Part shown: piece after piece, positions 34,984 through 43,251 of the stretch
Layout: the number at the start of each line of letters is the position of its first letter
Numbering within the stretch: position 1 is the first letter of the stretch
Assembly: GCF_020782235.1 (NCBI RefSeq)
Contig: NZ_JAJGNO010000011.1
Span: forward strand, 102,943 to 166,942
Direction of reading: 5' to 3'
Origin: Sphingobium naphthae
GTDB taxonomy: Bacteria > Pseudomonadota > Alphaproteobacteria > Sphingomonadales > Sphingomonadaceae
Length of the DNA: 64,000 nt
Program-made: the position numbers and the translations under genes
Notes under the pieces: generated by a model
What the model was told of the DNA's origin: nothing
Database searches by the model: none
What the model saw: the letters and a program-made list of their open reading frames with translations, nothing else

Positions 34984-36749
34984 GCGGGGCCGAGCGCCGC
35001 CGCGCATCGGCCATCGCGCAGGCCGTCAATCAAGGGCGAATGACGGCACTGGCGGTCATGAAGGACACGCTGGAGCGCATCGCCGCCTATGACGCGATCC
35101 AGCCGCAAATCTGGATCAGCCGTTTCGCGCCCGACGATCTGCTGGCCGCTGCCCGATCGATCGACGCGCGGGTAGCGGCGGGGGAATCGCTGCCGCTCGC
35201 CGGCGTACCCTTCGCGGCCAAGGATAATATCGATGTCGCGGGGCTGGACACTACGGCGGCCTGTCCCGCCTTCGCCTACAGCCCTGCTCGATCGGCGACG
35301 GTGATCGAGCGCCTTACCGCCGCCGGGGCGATCTGTATCGGCAAGACCAATCTCGACCAGTTCGCCACCGGCCTCAACGGCACGCGCAGTCCCTACGGCG
35401 CGCCACGCAACGCCTTCAACCGCGCCTATGTCAGCGGCGGCTCCAGTTCCGGCTCTTCGGTGGCGGTCGCGGCCGGACTGGTGCCCTTTGCGCTGGGTAC
35501 CGACACGGCGGGGTCGGGCCGTGTTCCTGCGGCTTTCCAGCACCTCATCGGCTTCAAGCCGAGCAAGGGACGCTGGAGCAACCGCGGTCTGGTGCCGGCC
35601 TGCCGGACGCTCGACTGCATCACCGCCTTCACGGAGACCACCGACGACGCGCGGCTGGTCGACAGCGTCATCGCCGGCTTCGACGCCGCCGATCCCTATT
35701 CCCGGCCCCTGATCGACCAGCCGTTAGCGCGGCGGACGATCGGCGTGCCCCGACGCGACCAGCGGGTCTGGTTCGGCGATGGCGAGTCGGAATGTCTGTA
35801 CGACCGCGCGCTGCAGGCGCTCGCCGGGCTGGCCGACATCGTGGAAATCGACATCGCGCCTTTTCAGGAGGCGGCGCAACTCCTCTATGGCGGCCCTTGG
35901 GTGGCCGAACGCACCGCCGCCATGGCCGCGATCCTGGCCGACGATCCCGACGCCATCGACCCGACCGTCCGCGAAGTGGTGGAGCCGGGCAAGGCCATGA
36001 GCGCCGTCGAACTGTTCAACGGCATGTATCGCATGGCCGAACTCAAGCGCCAGGCGGACCTGCTGTGGGACAGCATCGACATGCTCGCCTTTCCCACGAC
36101 GGGCACAACCTACCGCGTCGCGGAGCTTCTGGCGGCGCCGGTCGCGCTCAACAGCGCGCTCGGCTTCTACACCAATTTCGTCAATCTGCTCGATATGGCC
36201 GCGCTCGCGGTGCCGGCGGGCATCCGCCACAACGCCACCGGCTTTGGCGTGACCCTGATCGGCCCGGCGGGCACGGACCTCGCCTTGCTCGATGCAGCCG
36301 ACGCCTATCTGGCTATCGCCGATCTCCCATCTACTCCACCGCTCGATCTGGAGGGCAAAATGCAGACTGTGAAACTCGCCGTAGTCGGCGCTCATCTCAA
36401 GGACATGCCGCTGCACTGGCAGCTCACATCGCGCGATGCGACCTTTGTCGGCGCTTTCGAAACCGCGCCCACCTACCGGCTCTACGCAATGGCGGACAGC
36501 GTTCCGCCCAAGCCCGCGCTGGTCCACAGCACCGATGGCGCAGCCATCGCGGTCGAAGTCTATGAGCTTGGCGTAGCCGAATTCGGCAGCTTCGTGGTCG
36601 AAGTGCCCGCCCCGCTGGCGATCGGCACCGTCACGCTCTCCGACGGCAGCAGCGTCAAGGGCTTCGTCGCCGAACCGCGTGCGCTGACGGGCGCGGAGGA
36701 CATTACCGCGCTGGGCGGCTGGCGCGCGTTCATCGCGCGCAAGGGCTGA
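34980..36749 (+). CDS. atzF: Allophanate hydrolase
   Basis: A 589-residue amidase-signature enzyme that hydrolyses allophanate to ammonia and CO2. The Ser-cisSer-Lys triad region is visible as VPFAAKDNID (Lys) and GGSSSGSSVAVAAGLVPFALGTDTAGSGR (the two serines), here within 75-180. The C-terminal domain from about 455 (VKLAVVGAHLKDMPLHWQL) is the allophanate hydrolase C domain. It completes the nickel-free route from urea or guanidine to ammonia. Overlaps the carboxylase by four bases. Confidence 0.93.
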   Translation: MSGAERRRASAIAQAVNQGRMTALAVMKDTLERIAAYDAIQPQIWISRFAPDDLLAAARSIDARVAAGESLPLAGVPFAAKDNIDVAGLDTTAACPAFAYSPARSATVIERLTAAGAICIGKTNLDQFATGLNGTRSPYGAPRNAFNRAYVSGGSSSGSSVAVAAGLVPFALGTDTAGSGRVPAAFQHLIGFKPSKGRWSNRGLVPACRTLDCITAFTETTDDARLVDSVIAGFDAADPYSRPLIDQPLARRTIGVPRRDQRVWFGDGESECLYDRALQALAGLADIVEIDIAPFQEAAQLLYGGPWVAERTAAMAAILADDPDAIDPTVREVVEPGKAMSAVELFNGMYRMAELKRQADLLWDSIDMLAFPTTGTTYRVAELLAAPVALNSALGFYTNFVNLLDMAALAVPAGIRHNATGFGVTLIGPAGTDLALLDAADAYLAIADLPSTPPLDLEGKMQTVKLAVVGAHLKDMPLHWQLTSRDATFVGAFETAPTYRLYAMADSVPPKPALVHSTDGAAIAVEVYELGVAEFGSFVVEVPAPLAIGTVTLSDGSSVKGFVAEPRALTGAEDITALGGWRAFIARKG

Positions 36750-36751
36750 CC

Positions 36752-37684
36752 GTGCGCATCCGGGCCCTGACTGGCGCATTGACCATGGCGATGGCCGCCC
36801 TCTCCATTCCCGCACTGGCCGCGCCACCACGCGAGCAGGTCTTCGACGTTCCGGGCTTCGCCGACTTTCTGGCGGTCGATGGCGACAGCGTCTGGGTCAC
36901 CAATGCCGGGCGCGTGGAACGCTGGTCGCGCAAGGGCAGGCTAGCGCAGGTCGCCATGTCCAAGCCGTGCGGCGCGATGGCGATCCTGGACGGCTCGCTA
37001 TGGGTGGCCGACTGCAAGGAAAATGCGCTCGTCCGCATCGATACGGACAAGGCGGTGAAGACCGCGACGATCGCCACCGGCCTCGCCAGCACCGGCGAAC
37101 TCAATGTCGTCGCCGGCGCCGGTTCGGTCTGGGTGGCCAGCGACAATGTGGCCGGCGCGATCGCGCGCGTCGATCCCGCCACCAATGCCGTGATCGCGAC
37201 CATCACGGTCGATCCGGGCACCTGGTATCTCGCCTTTGGCCATGGCTATCTCTGGGCAGTCAGCAGCGACGCCCGATCGATCCAGCGCATCGATCCCGCC
37301 ACGAACGCGGTGACCAAGCGCACCGCGCTCGGCAAGCAGCCCGGCTTCCTCGCCGCGGGCGAAGGCGCCATTTGGGTTCAGGAACAGGGTGACGGCACGG
37401 TCGCCCGCATCGATCCGGCGAGCGGCGAGGTGACCGGACGGGTCAAGATCAGCGCGGAGCTGAAATATGGCGATATCGACACCGGCGGCGGCAAAGTGTG
37501 GCTGCGGACGACCGAAGACCAGACCTTCGTCGTGATCGACCCCGACTCGCTCGCCATCCGGGCGCGTGTGGGCAAGGCCGATGGCAGCGGCGCGCTGCGG
37601 TACACGGCCAAGGGCATCTGGACCTCGGCCCATGACGTGCATACGCTCACCTGGTGGCCGAAGCCAGCCAGGATCGGGCAATAA
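36752..37684 (+). CDS. Secreted beta-propeller (YncE/Vgb-like) protein
   Basis: 310 residues with a signal peptide ending at ALA-AP near 24. The mature part is repeats of about 40-45 residues with DPATNAVIATITV/DPATNAVTKRTAL/DPASGEVTGRVKI cores, each preceded by a GSVWV/GYLWAV/GAIWVQ strand: a propeller of six or seven blades. Such proteins often bind ligands or protein partners, but no activity can be assigned. It starts with GTG two bases after the allophanate hydrolase stop, so it belongs to the operon although it is periplasmic. Confidence 0.78.
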   Translation: MRIRALTGALTMAMAALSIPALAAPPREQVFDVPGFADFLAVDGDSVWVTNAGRVERWSRKGRLAQVAMSKPCGAMAILDGSLWVADCKENALVRIDTDKAVKTATIATGLASTGELNVVAGAGSVWVASDNVAGAIARVDPATNAVIATITVDPGTWYLAFGHGYLWAVSSDARSIQRIDPATNAVTKRTALGKQPGFLAAGEGAIWVQEQGDGTVARIDPASGEVTGRVKISAELKYGDIDTGGGKVWLRTTEDQTFVVIDPDSLAIRARVGKADGSGALRYTAKGIWTSAHDVHTLTWWPKPARIGQ

Positions 37685-37698
37685 CCACTGCGCAAGTT

Positions 37699-37730
37699 GC
37701 CGCGCCTGAACGGTCCGAGGCAGGCGCGGC
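37699..37730. terminator. Operon-end hairpin
   Basis: Perfect 10-base arms GCCGCGCCTG (37699-37708) and CAGGCGCGGC (37721-37730) with a 12-base loop, 14 bases after the propeller gene stop and before a convergent gene. No T-tract, but placement and stem strength suggest termination from both sides. Confidence 0.6.
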
Positions 37731-37767
37731 GAAGCGCTTCGAAGCAGCGGGGTCTTAGCGCAGAGCC

Positions 37768-38091
37768 TTAACGCAGAGCCAATCGAGTCGGCGTCCCCGC
37801 CATCGCCGATCGCGTCTCGATCTGGGTGCGGATGTCCGCGACGACCGCAGTCCGGCATGCCTGCGCTTTGGCCTCCATCGCCAGGTGAACCGCGGCGACC
37901 CGGTCTCCGCAGACGGCGCGCGCGGCCTGATCCATGCGGATGGCGAGCCGCTGCTGCCCTTGAGCGGTGGCAAGGTCGAGCCCCCTGAGGTCCAGAACGA
38001 CCTCATCCTTGGCGAAGGGATTTTCGGCGGGATTGGCATGGGCCGAAGTCGCGAAAGCGACAATGGCGAGCGCCGCCAGACCGATCTTCAT
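37768..38091 (-). CDS. UrcA-family secreted protein
   Basis: 107 residues with a signal peptide (KIGLAALAIVAFATSAHA). The mature part matches the UrcA pattern: VVLDLRGLDLATAQGQQRL, RMDQAARAVCG and a second Cys in QACRTAVV that would form a disulfide. The family is common in sphingomonads and caulobacters and has no known function. Three ATGs stand in a row; I take the third (38091), six bases after AGGAG. Next to its stop, a 13-base unit is duplicated in tandem (37755-37780). Confidence 0.78.
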   Translation of the reverse strand: MKIGLAALAIVAFATSAHANPAENPFAKDEVVLDLRGLDLATAQGQQRLAIRMDQAARAVCGDRVAAVHLAMEAKAQACRTAVVADIRTQIETRSAMAGTPTRLALR

Positions 38092-38216
38092 CATCATCTC
38101 CTGTGCGTCGAACAAATGCCGCTCTACGGCGGCTGGCGCCTAGATAGAGGATGAAGATGAAAGTTTCAATGCAGATGCAATATCGGCAACTTTATTACTA
38201 ACCGCCTTACTTGGTG

Positions 38217-38588
38217 TTACTTGGCGGAGACCGTCAGGATGGCCAGACTCTTTGCGTGACCCAGCAGCCCGATCGGCAGGGCCGCCTGCACCTGATTGTC
38301 GCCCACCGAAACGCTGATTGTTCGCGCCAGAGGGGCCGACCACTGCCGCACGGTGTCGATGGGCAGGCTGACACGCCATTTGCGCGCTCCCTGCACGGCA
38401 ACCGCATGCCCATTTATGGCCACGCCGGTTGCCGCGCTGGCGCGACGCCCCGTGACCAGCAGGCATGAACGGTTTTCGCATTCCACCAGCCGCGTGCGCG
38501 TTCCCGCAGTCGCGGGCGCGGCCAGTCCGCCGACGATGACGGCGCCAAGGACAGGCAAAGCCCGGACTCTTCTGCGGATGATCGACAT
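38217..38588 (-). CDS. Hypothetical exported protein
   Basis: 123 residues. A strong AAGGAGG stands before the ATG at 38588. The N-terminus MSIIRRRVRALPVLGAVIVGG is a signal sequence, cleaved near APATA-GT. The mature part has one close Cys pair (CENRSC) and ends in short beta-strand-like stretches. No family recognised. It lies 19 bases after the sulfotransferase gene in the same direction and may be cotranscribed with it. Confidence 0.62.
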   Translation of the reverse strand: MSIIRRRVRALPVLGAVIVGGLAAPATAGTRTRLVECENRSCLLVTGRRASAATGVAINGHAVAVQGARKWRVSLPIDTVRQWSAPLARTISVSVGDNQVQAALPIGLLGHAKSLAILTVSAK

Positions 38589-38607
38589 GGCGGGGACCTC
38601 CTTGCGT

Positions 38608-40179
38608 TCAATCGATGGCGATGCCGCTGCGCTCGAAAAAGCGTTGCACGGGCTCCAGCACGGCCGCGTGCCGCTTCCAGCGGTCAACCGAACTTGCATA
38701 GATGGGCTGGCGCACCTGCGCGGCGCTCGGGGTGGAGACCGGGGCGCTGTTGGCGTGGAAGGACAGGCACTCGTCCGCCCATGGCAGGCCGCAATGATCG
38801 AGAATTCTGCGGGTCTGCCCTTCCTGGTCGGCGACCAAATCTTCGTAGCGCACTTCGAGCAGCCGATCGCCCAACGCGCCCCGCCACATAGTCATCAGCC
38901 GGTCGAAACGGACATAATAGGCCGCGATGTCGAGCAGATCATAGCTATAGTCATAATAGCGCGAATTCACCGCGAAGAGATTGCGGAAGTTGCTGAGCAC
39001 CGTGTCCATGGGATGACGGCGCAGGCAGACGATCCGGGCGGCGGGCAGAGCGCGCGCGATGAAGCCCAGATACTGGAAATTGCCAGGGAATTTGTCAGTG
39101 AACCGCAGGCCGGGTTGGCGCCGATGATGGCCGGCCCTGTGCAGGAAATCACTGCCGATCTGCGCCATGTCCGTGCTAGCGGCCGTGGCGATCGTTTCCA
39201 CGTCGAGCACGGTGGCGCTGCGCGTTCCCGCCGCCTTCTTCACGGCGAGCGGCATGGCCTGCAACTCGCCCGCGCTTTCCACGCCGGGATGGGAAGAAAG
39301 GATGCGGTCGACCAGCGTCGTGCCCGTCCGCGGCATGCCGATGACGAAGATCGGCGCCTCGGCGGGCGCCTCGCCCATCGCCAAAGGCAGCGGCCAGGCA
39401 GCCTCGATCGCGTCGAAGTTGGCGGCGTCGCGCGCGAAGGCGTAAGGCAGGGCGCGGCGATGTTCGCCATTGACCGCGCACAGCATGGCAAGCGCGTCGT
39501 CGGGCCGCCCCACATCCTCCAGTTCCTTGGCGAGCGAGTAGCCGAGCAGCAAACGGTCGCGCCGCGCTCGCGCCGCGACATAGCTGTCGTGCAGACGGTC
39601 GATATGATTGCGCTGCGCCGATTGTTTGCGCAGGCCCGCCAGCAGGTGGTGCGCGCGCGCATCGTGCGGCGCCATGGCGATCAAGGCTTCCAGAGCGGCC
39701 TCCGCCTCTTCGGTCCGCCCCAGGAAGTTGAGCGTCACCGCCTGGTTGTAGCGATAAGCGCCATTGTCCGGCGCGATCCGCACCGCTTCGGCGAAATGAG
39801 GGAGGGCGGCTTCATGGTCGCCCAGCCGGGCATAGACGCAGCCCATCGTGTCGCGGCTGAGCGCATCGGCTGGCAGCTCCTTCTCCGCGTCGCGCAGCAC
39901 CGCGGCGGCGTCACCATCTTGGCGGACGAGCGCGAAGAATTTCGCCAGATGCGCGCGATATTCACCCCGCGCGTCCAGCGCCACCGCCTGCTGGAGATGA
40001 TCGATCGCGGCGCGGATGCGCTGGGCGCCCGCTTCGACGATCCCGAGCAGGAAATGACCTTCGGCCTCCTTCGGATTATCCGCCAGCAACAGGGTGGCGA
40101 AGCGCCGCGTCGCACCCAGGTCGCCACGGGAAAGCGCACTGCGCGCTGCCGCGATCCGGGCGGGCGCCATATCGGTCAT
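38608..40179 (-). CDS. TPR-repeat sulfotransferase
   Basis: 523 residues. The N-terminal half (1-230) is tetratricopeptide repeats (EGHFLLGIVEAG, DTMGCVYARLGDHEAALPHF, YNQAVTLNFLGRTEEAEAAL). The C-terminal half is a PAPS-dependent sulfotransferase: 5'-phosphosulfate loop FVIGMPRTGTTLVDRIL near 275, 3'-phosphate region ARIVCLRRHPMDTVLSNFRN and YEDLVADQEG. It would sulfate a hydroxyl group on an unknown acceptor. Coupled (ATGA) to the sterol-desaturase-family gene upstream, which could create that hydroxyl. Confidence 0.85.
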   Translation of the reverse strand: MTDMAPARIAAARSALSRGDLGATRRFATLLLADNPKEAEGHFLLGIVEAGAQRIRAAIDHLQQAVALDARGEYRAHLAKFFALVRQDGDAAAVLRDAEKELPADALSRDTMGCVYARLGDHEAALPHFAEAVRIAPDNGAYRYNQAVTLNFLGRTEEAEAALEALIAMAPHDARAHHLLAGLRKQSAQRNHIDRLHDSYVAARARRDRLLLGYSLAKELEDVGRPDDALAMLCAVNGEHRRALPYAFARDAANFDAIEAAWPLPLAMGEAPAEAPIFVIGMPRTGTTLVDRILSSHPGVESAGELQAMPLAVKKAAGTRSATVLDVETIATAASTDMAQIGSDFLHRAGHHRRQPGLRFTDKFPGNFQYLGFIARALPAARIVCLRRHPMDTVLSNFRNLFAVNSRYYDYSYDLLDIAAYYVRFDRLMTMWRGALGDRLLEVRYEDLVADQEGQTRRILDHCGLPWADECLSFHANSAPVSTPSAAQVRQPIYASSVDRWKRHAAVLEPVQRFFERSGIAID

Positions 40180-41105
40180 GCGGTCGCTGCGGGCTCTTTC
40201 TGATCGCTGGCGGCCAAGTCGTTGCCGGCCTGCGCAGCCTTGTGCGCCTGATAGCGTTCGATCAGCGGCTGGAAAGGAAAGAGCGTCTGTTCGCGGATCG
40301 ACAGGCGCTTGCGTTCATCCTGGCCCACCAGCACGGCTTCCCCCTCGCGATAGGTGCCGAAGATCCGGTCGAGCAGGATCAGCGAATTGCCATAATTGCA
40401 GCGCGTGCTGTCATAATCGGTGGAATGATGCAGGCTGTGATGCCGGATGGTGGTGAAGAAGAAGGAATACCAGATCGGCGGGTCGGCGCGGACATTGGCG
40501 TGGGCGAAGGATGAGATCACGCCCATCGTGTTGATCGCGGCGAACAGGGCCGTCTTGTCGAAATCGAACAGGGCAAGCACGCTCAGGCTTATCAGGAACA
40601 GCTCGATCGGATTGCCCACCGCGCCCTTGGCCGCATTCAGCTGCGTGATGTGGTGATGGGGTGCATGAGTCAGCCAGAAGGGCATCCAGTTGTGCATCAA
40701 CCGGTGCATCCAATATTGGCCGAACTCCAGGATGAAGATCGCCAGCGCCACCTGCGCCAGCCAGGGCAGCTGCGTCACCCAATGGGTGGTGATGCCGAGC
40801 GACGCCTTGAGCGCCGTCAACGGATCGTCCGCCAGCCTCTGCGTGAGCCAGGAGATGATGGTCGCGCTCAGCACCGCATAATAAAGGTCGGTGAGGAACT
40901 CCGTCTTGTTCATGCGCCAGCCGGCGTGCCGCTCATGGACCCATTCCAGCGCCAGAACGGCAAGGACGATGAGAGGCGACGTGATCGTCAGGGCCCAGGG
41001 ATGATCCACCAGCGTCCGCGGCCCGAACGCCCAGAAACACAGCACCAGCGCGATCATCGCGGGCGGGAGATGGTCGAAAATCCGGTTCTTCAGACTGGTC
41101 TGCAC
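40176..41105 (-). CDS. Sterol desaturase / fatty acid hydroxylase family protein 1
   Basis: A 309-residue membrane di-iron oxygenase. Histidine clusters HRLMHNW, THAPHHH and HHSLHHSTDYDSTRCNYG bind the iron pair; four hydrophobic segments flank them. The family hydroxylates or desaturates lipids such as fatty acids, carotenoids or hopanoids. I use GTG 41105, seven bases after AAGGAG. A paralogue lies at 44281-45279. An ATAG-N7-CTAT palindrome is 75 bases upstream of the start. Confidence 0.85.
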   Translation of the reverse strand: MQTSLKNRIFDHLPPAMIALVLCFWAFGPRTLVDHPWALTITSPLIVLAVLALEWVHERHAGWRMNKTEFLTDLYYAVLSATIISWLTQRLADDPLTALKASLGITTHWVTQLPWLAQVALAIFILEFGQYWMHRLMHNWMPFWLTHAPHHHITQLNAAKGAVGNPIELFLISLSVLALFDFDKTALFAAINTMGVISSFAHANVRADPPIWYSFFFTTIRHHSLHHSTDYDSTRCNYGNSLILLDRIFGTYREGEAVLVGQDERKRLSIREQTLFPFQPLIERYQAHKAAQAGNDLAASDQKEPAATA

Positions 41106-41179
41106 GCCACAGCTCCTTGGATGCGGAAAGACTGCGCTGCGCCGGCGCATCAAGGGAGGGGCAATTTACCGATGAAAGG

Positions 41180-41196
41180 CATAGATCGGCGCTATG
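41180..41196. promoter_or_regulatory. LysR-type box 1, CATAGATCGGCGCTATG
   Basis: Exact ATAG-N7-CTAT palindrome overlapping the lysR stop codon and standing 75 bases before sterol-desaturase gene 1. This is the classic LysR-family half-site arrangement (T-N11-A within ATAG/CTAT). Confidence 0.55.
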
Positions 41197-42130
41197 ACCT
41201 GCGCTGCGCCCTGATCCGTCGCATGACCTCGTCCCAGAATAACTGGGTGGCGGTGTCGCGCGCGGGCTCCGATCGCGCGAGCAGAAAAATGTCGTAGGAT
41301 GGCTCGAAATCGGCATGCAGCATCGGCCAGAGCTGCCCCTTGGCCACTTCGGTTTCGGCGGCCATGACGGGCAGGAACCCGATGCCGATGCCTTGCACGA
41401 TCAGGCGGCGCGCTTCGTTGATGTCCTCCGCCACGCCATTGACCCGGGTTCCCAGGCGATAGCGCCGGCGCAGATGCGTGATCTGCTCGATCTCATCGTC
41501 GCCGGTCAGCACGAAGCCCTGATCCTTGAGCTCGCCCAGCCGGCTGACGCGATAGCCGAAATAGGGATTGGAGCGCGAACAGTAGATTTGCTGCCGCTCC
41601 ACCAGCAACGGCTCATAGATCAGCGATCCGCGCACGCTGCTGTCATAGCCGACGCCGATCTCCACCTCGCCTTGTTCCAGCGCGTCGAGCACCTGCCGCC
41701 AGGGGGAAACCCGAATCTCGATATGGATGGCGGGATTGCGCCGGTGAAAGCTCGCGATCGCCTCGTCAAATTCGGTCGACACCAGCCCCGACACGATCTG
41801 GATGCGGACGAGCCCCTCCACCTGCTTGGTCGCCTGCGCGATCTGATGCGGGACCATGCGCGCGGATTCGAGCATATCCTCGCACAGCGCCATCATCGCC
41901 CTGCCCGCCGCCGTCATTTCGACGCCGCTGGCCGTGCGATGCAGCAAGGTCGCGCCGACATGATCCTCCAGCCGCTTGAGCGCCGCGCTGATGCTGGGCT
42001 GCTGGCGGTTGAGCTGACGCGCCGCCGCGCCGATGCCGCCGGCGCGGACGATATCGACGAAGGTCCGCATCAGGTTCCAGTCGACGCGGCTCGCGAATTT
42101 CCGGTCGGTCACGGGCGCCCGATCACTCAT
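41192..42130 (-). CDS. LysR-family transcriptional regulator 1
   Basis: About 312 residues. The N-terminal winged helix is DWNLMRTFVDIVRAGGIGAAARQLNRQQPSISAALKRLE; the rest is the two-lobed inducer-binding domain. ATG 42130 is chosen from its spacing to AGAGG; two earlier in-frame starts exist. It diverges from a 2-oxoglutarate oxygenase gene, and matching palindromes stand before three neighbouring units, so it is the likely regulator of genes from 38.2 to 45.9 kb. Effector unknown. Confidence 0.9.
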   Translation of the reverse strand: MSDRAPVTDRKFASRVDWNLMRTFVDIVRAGGIGAAARQLNRQQPSISAALKRLEDHVGATLLHRTASGVEMTAAGRAMMALCEDMLESARMVPHQIAQATKQVEGLVRIQIVSGLVSTEFDEAIASFHRRNPAIHIEIRVSPWRQVLDALEQGEVEIGVGYDSSVRGSLIYEPLLVERQQIYCSRSNPYFGYRVSRLGELKDQGFVLTGDDEIEQITHLRRRYRLGTRVNGVAEDINEARRLIVQGIGIGFLPVMAAETEVAKGQLWPMLHADFEPSYDIFLLARSEPARDTATQLFWDEVMRRIRAQRRS

Positions 42131-42171
42131 CGTCATCCTCTTTTCACAGGGCGATCCCAACATGCCGCTGG

Positions 42172-42188
42172 CATAGATTAAATCAATG
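42172..42188. promoter_or_regulatory. LysR-type box 2, CATAGATTAAATCAATG
   Basis: Near copy of the palindrome at 44155, with one mismatch in the right arm (CAAT for CTAT). It lies in the divergent gap, 42 bases before lysR and 58 before the oxygenase gene: the usual place for LysR autoregulation and activation. Confidence 0.6.
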
Positions 42189-42246
42189 GCAAACATCGCA
42201 TCGACGCATCTAGCGCTATGCCCTTGGCCCCATAGGCTGCCCGGCG

Positions 42247-43251
42247 ATGACCCAGCCCCTCCCCCTTCCCATCGTTGACATCAGCGGGCTCGAAAGCGAC
42301 CGGCTGGCGGACCGGCTGCGCGTGGCGCGCGCGCTCGACCGCGCCTGCGCCGACACGGGCTTCCTCTATATCAAGGGCGATCAGCTCGACCCCGCGCTGT
42401 TCCAGCGGCTGCTCGCCCGCGCCAAGGCCTATTTTGCGCAGGATCAGGCGACCAAGATGCGCCGCTATATCGGCCTCTCCCTCAATCACAGCGGCTATGT
42501 CCCGGTGGGCGAGGAGCAATTTGGCGGCGCCACCAGCGACCTCAAGGAAGCCTATGACATCGGGTGCGACTATCTGCCGGCCGAAGGTCGCCGGCCCCTG
42601 CTCGGCCCCAATAGCTGGCCCGACATGCCCGGCTTTCGGGAGGATGTGGAGGCCTATTACGCCCATGTCACGCGCATCGGCCGGCGGCTGTTCCAGGGAT
42701 TCGCTCTCGCGCTGGGTCTGGAGGAACGCCATTTCGACGCACATCTGCGCCATCCGCCCAGCCAGCTGCGCCTGATCCATTATCCGTTCGACGCAACCGC
42801 GCAGGATCGTCCGGGTATCGGCGCGCATACCGATTATGAATGTTTCACCCTGCTCTTCGCCACCGCCGCGGGGCTGCAGATCCTCGACCGCCAGCGTAGA
42901 TGGGTCGACGTGCCGCTGGTCGAAGGCGCCATGATCATGAACATCGGCGACATGATGGAGATCCTGTCCAACGGCCGCTACATGGCGACGCGCCATCGAG
43001 TGAAGAGGGTCGAGCAGGAACGCTATTCCTTCGCGCTCTTCCATGCCTGCGACTATGACTATGTCATCGCCCCGGTGGTGCGCGATAAGGCGCCGCGCTA
43101 TGCCCCGCTCAGAAGCGGCGAGCACCTCTTCAACCAGACCGCGCAGACCTTCGCCTATCTTAAACGTCGGATCGCAAGCGGGGAGTTGGTGCTGACGGAC
43201 GCGGTGCCACTCGATTCCTTCGGCCCGCGCGACGCGGCCGCCCGCGCATGA
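42247..43251 (+). CDS. 2-oxoglutarate/Fe(II)-dependent oxygenase, isopenicillin N synthase family
   Basis: A 334-residue non-heme iron oxygenase. The iron triad is H194 and D196 (GAHTDYECFTLL) with H250 (ATRHRVKRV); R259 in RYSFALF would bind 2-oxoglutarate. The N-terminal DIN-like domain (PIVDISGLES) is typical of plant and bacterial small-molecule hydroxylases. The substrate is unknown. It overlaps the next gene by four bases (ATGA). Confidence 0.88.
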   Translation: MTQPLPLPIVDISGLESDRLADRLRVARALDRACADTGFLYIKGDQLDPALFQRLLARAKAYFAQDQATKMRRYIGLSLNHSGYVPVGEEQFGGATSDLKEAYDIGCDYLPAEGRRPLLGPNSWPDMPGFREDVEAYYAHVTRIGRRLFQGFALALGLEERHFDAHLRHPPSQLRLIHYPFDATAQDRPGIGAHTDYECFTLLFATAAGLQILDRQRRWVDVPLVEGAMIMNIGDMMEILSNGRYMATRHRVKRVEQERYSFALFHACDYDYVIAPVVRDKAPRYAPLRSGEHLFNQTAQTFAYLKRRIASGELVLTDAVPLDSFGPRDAAARA

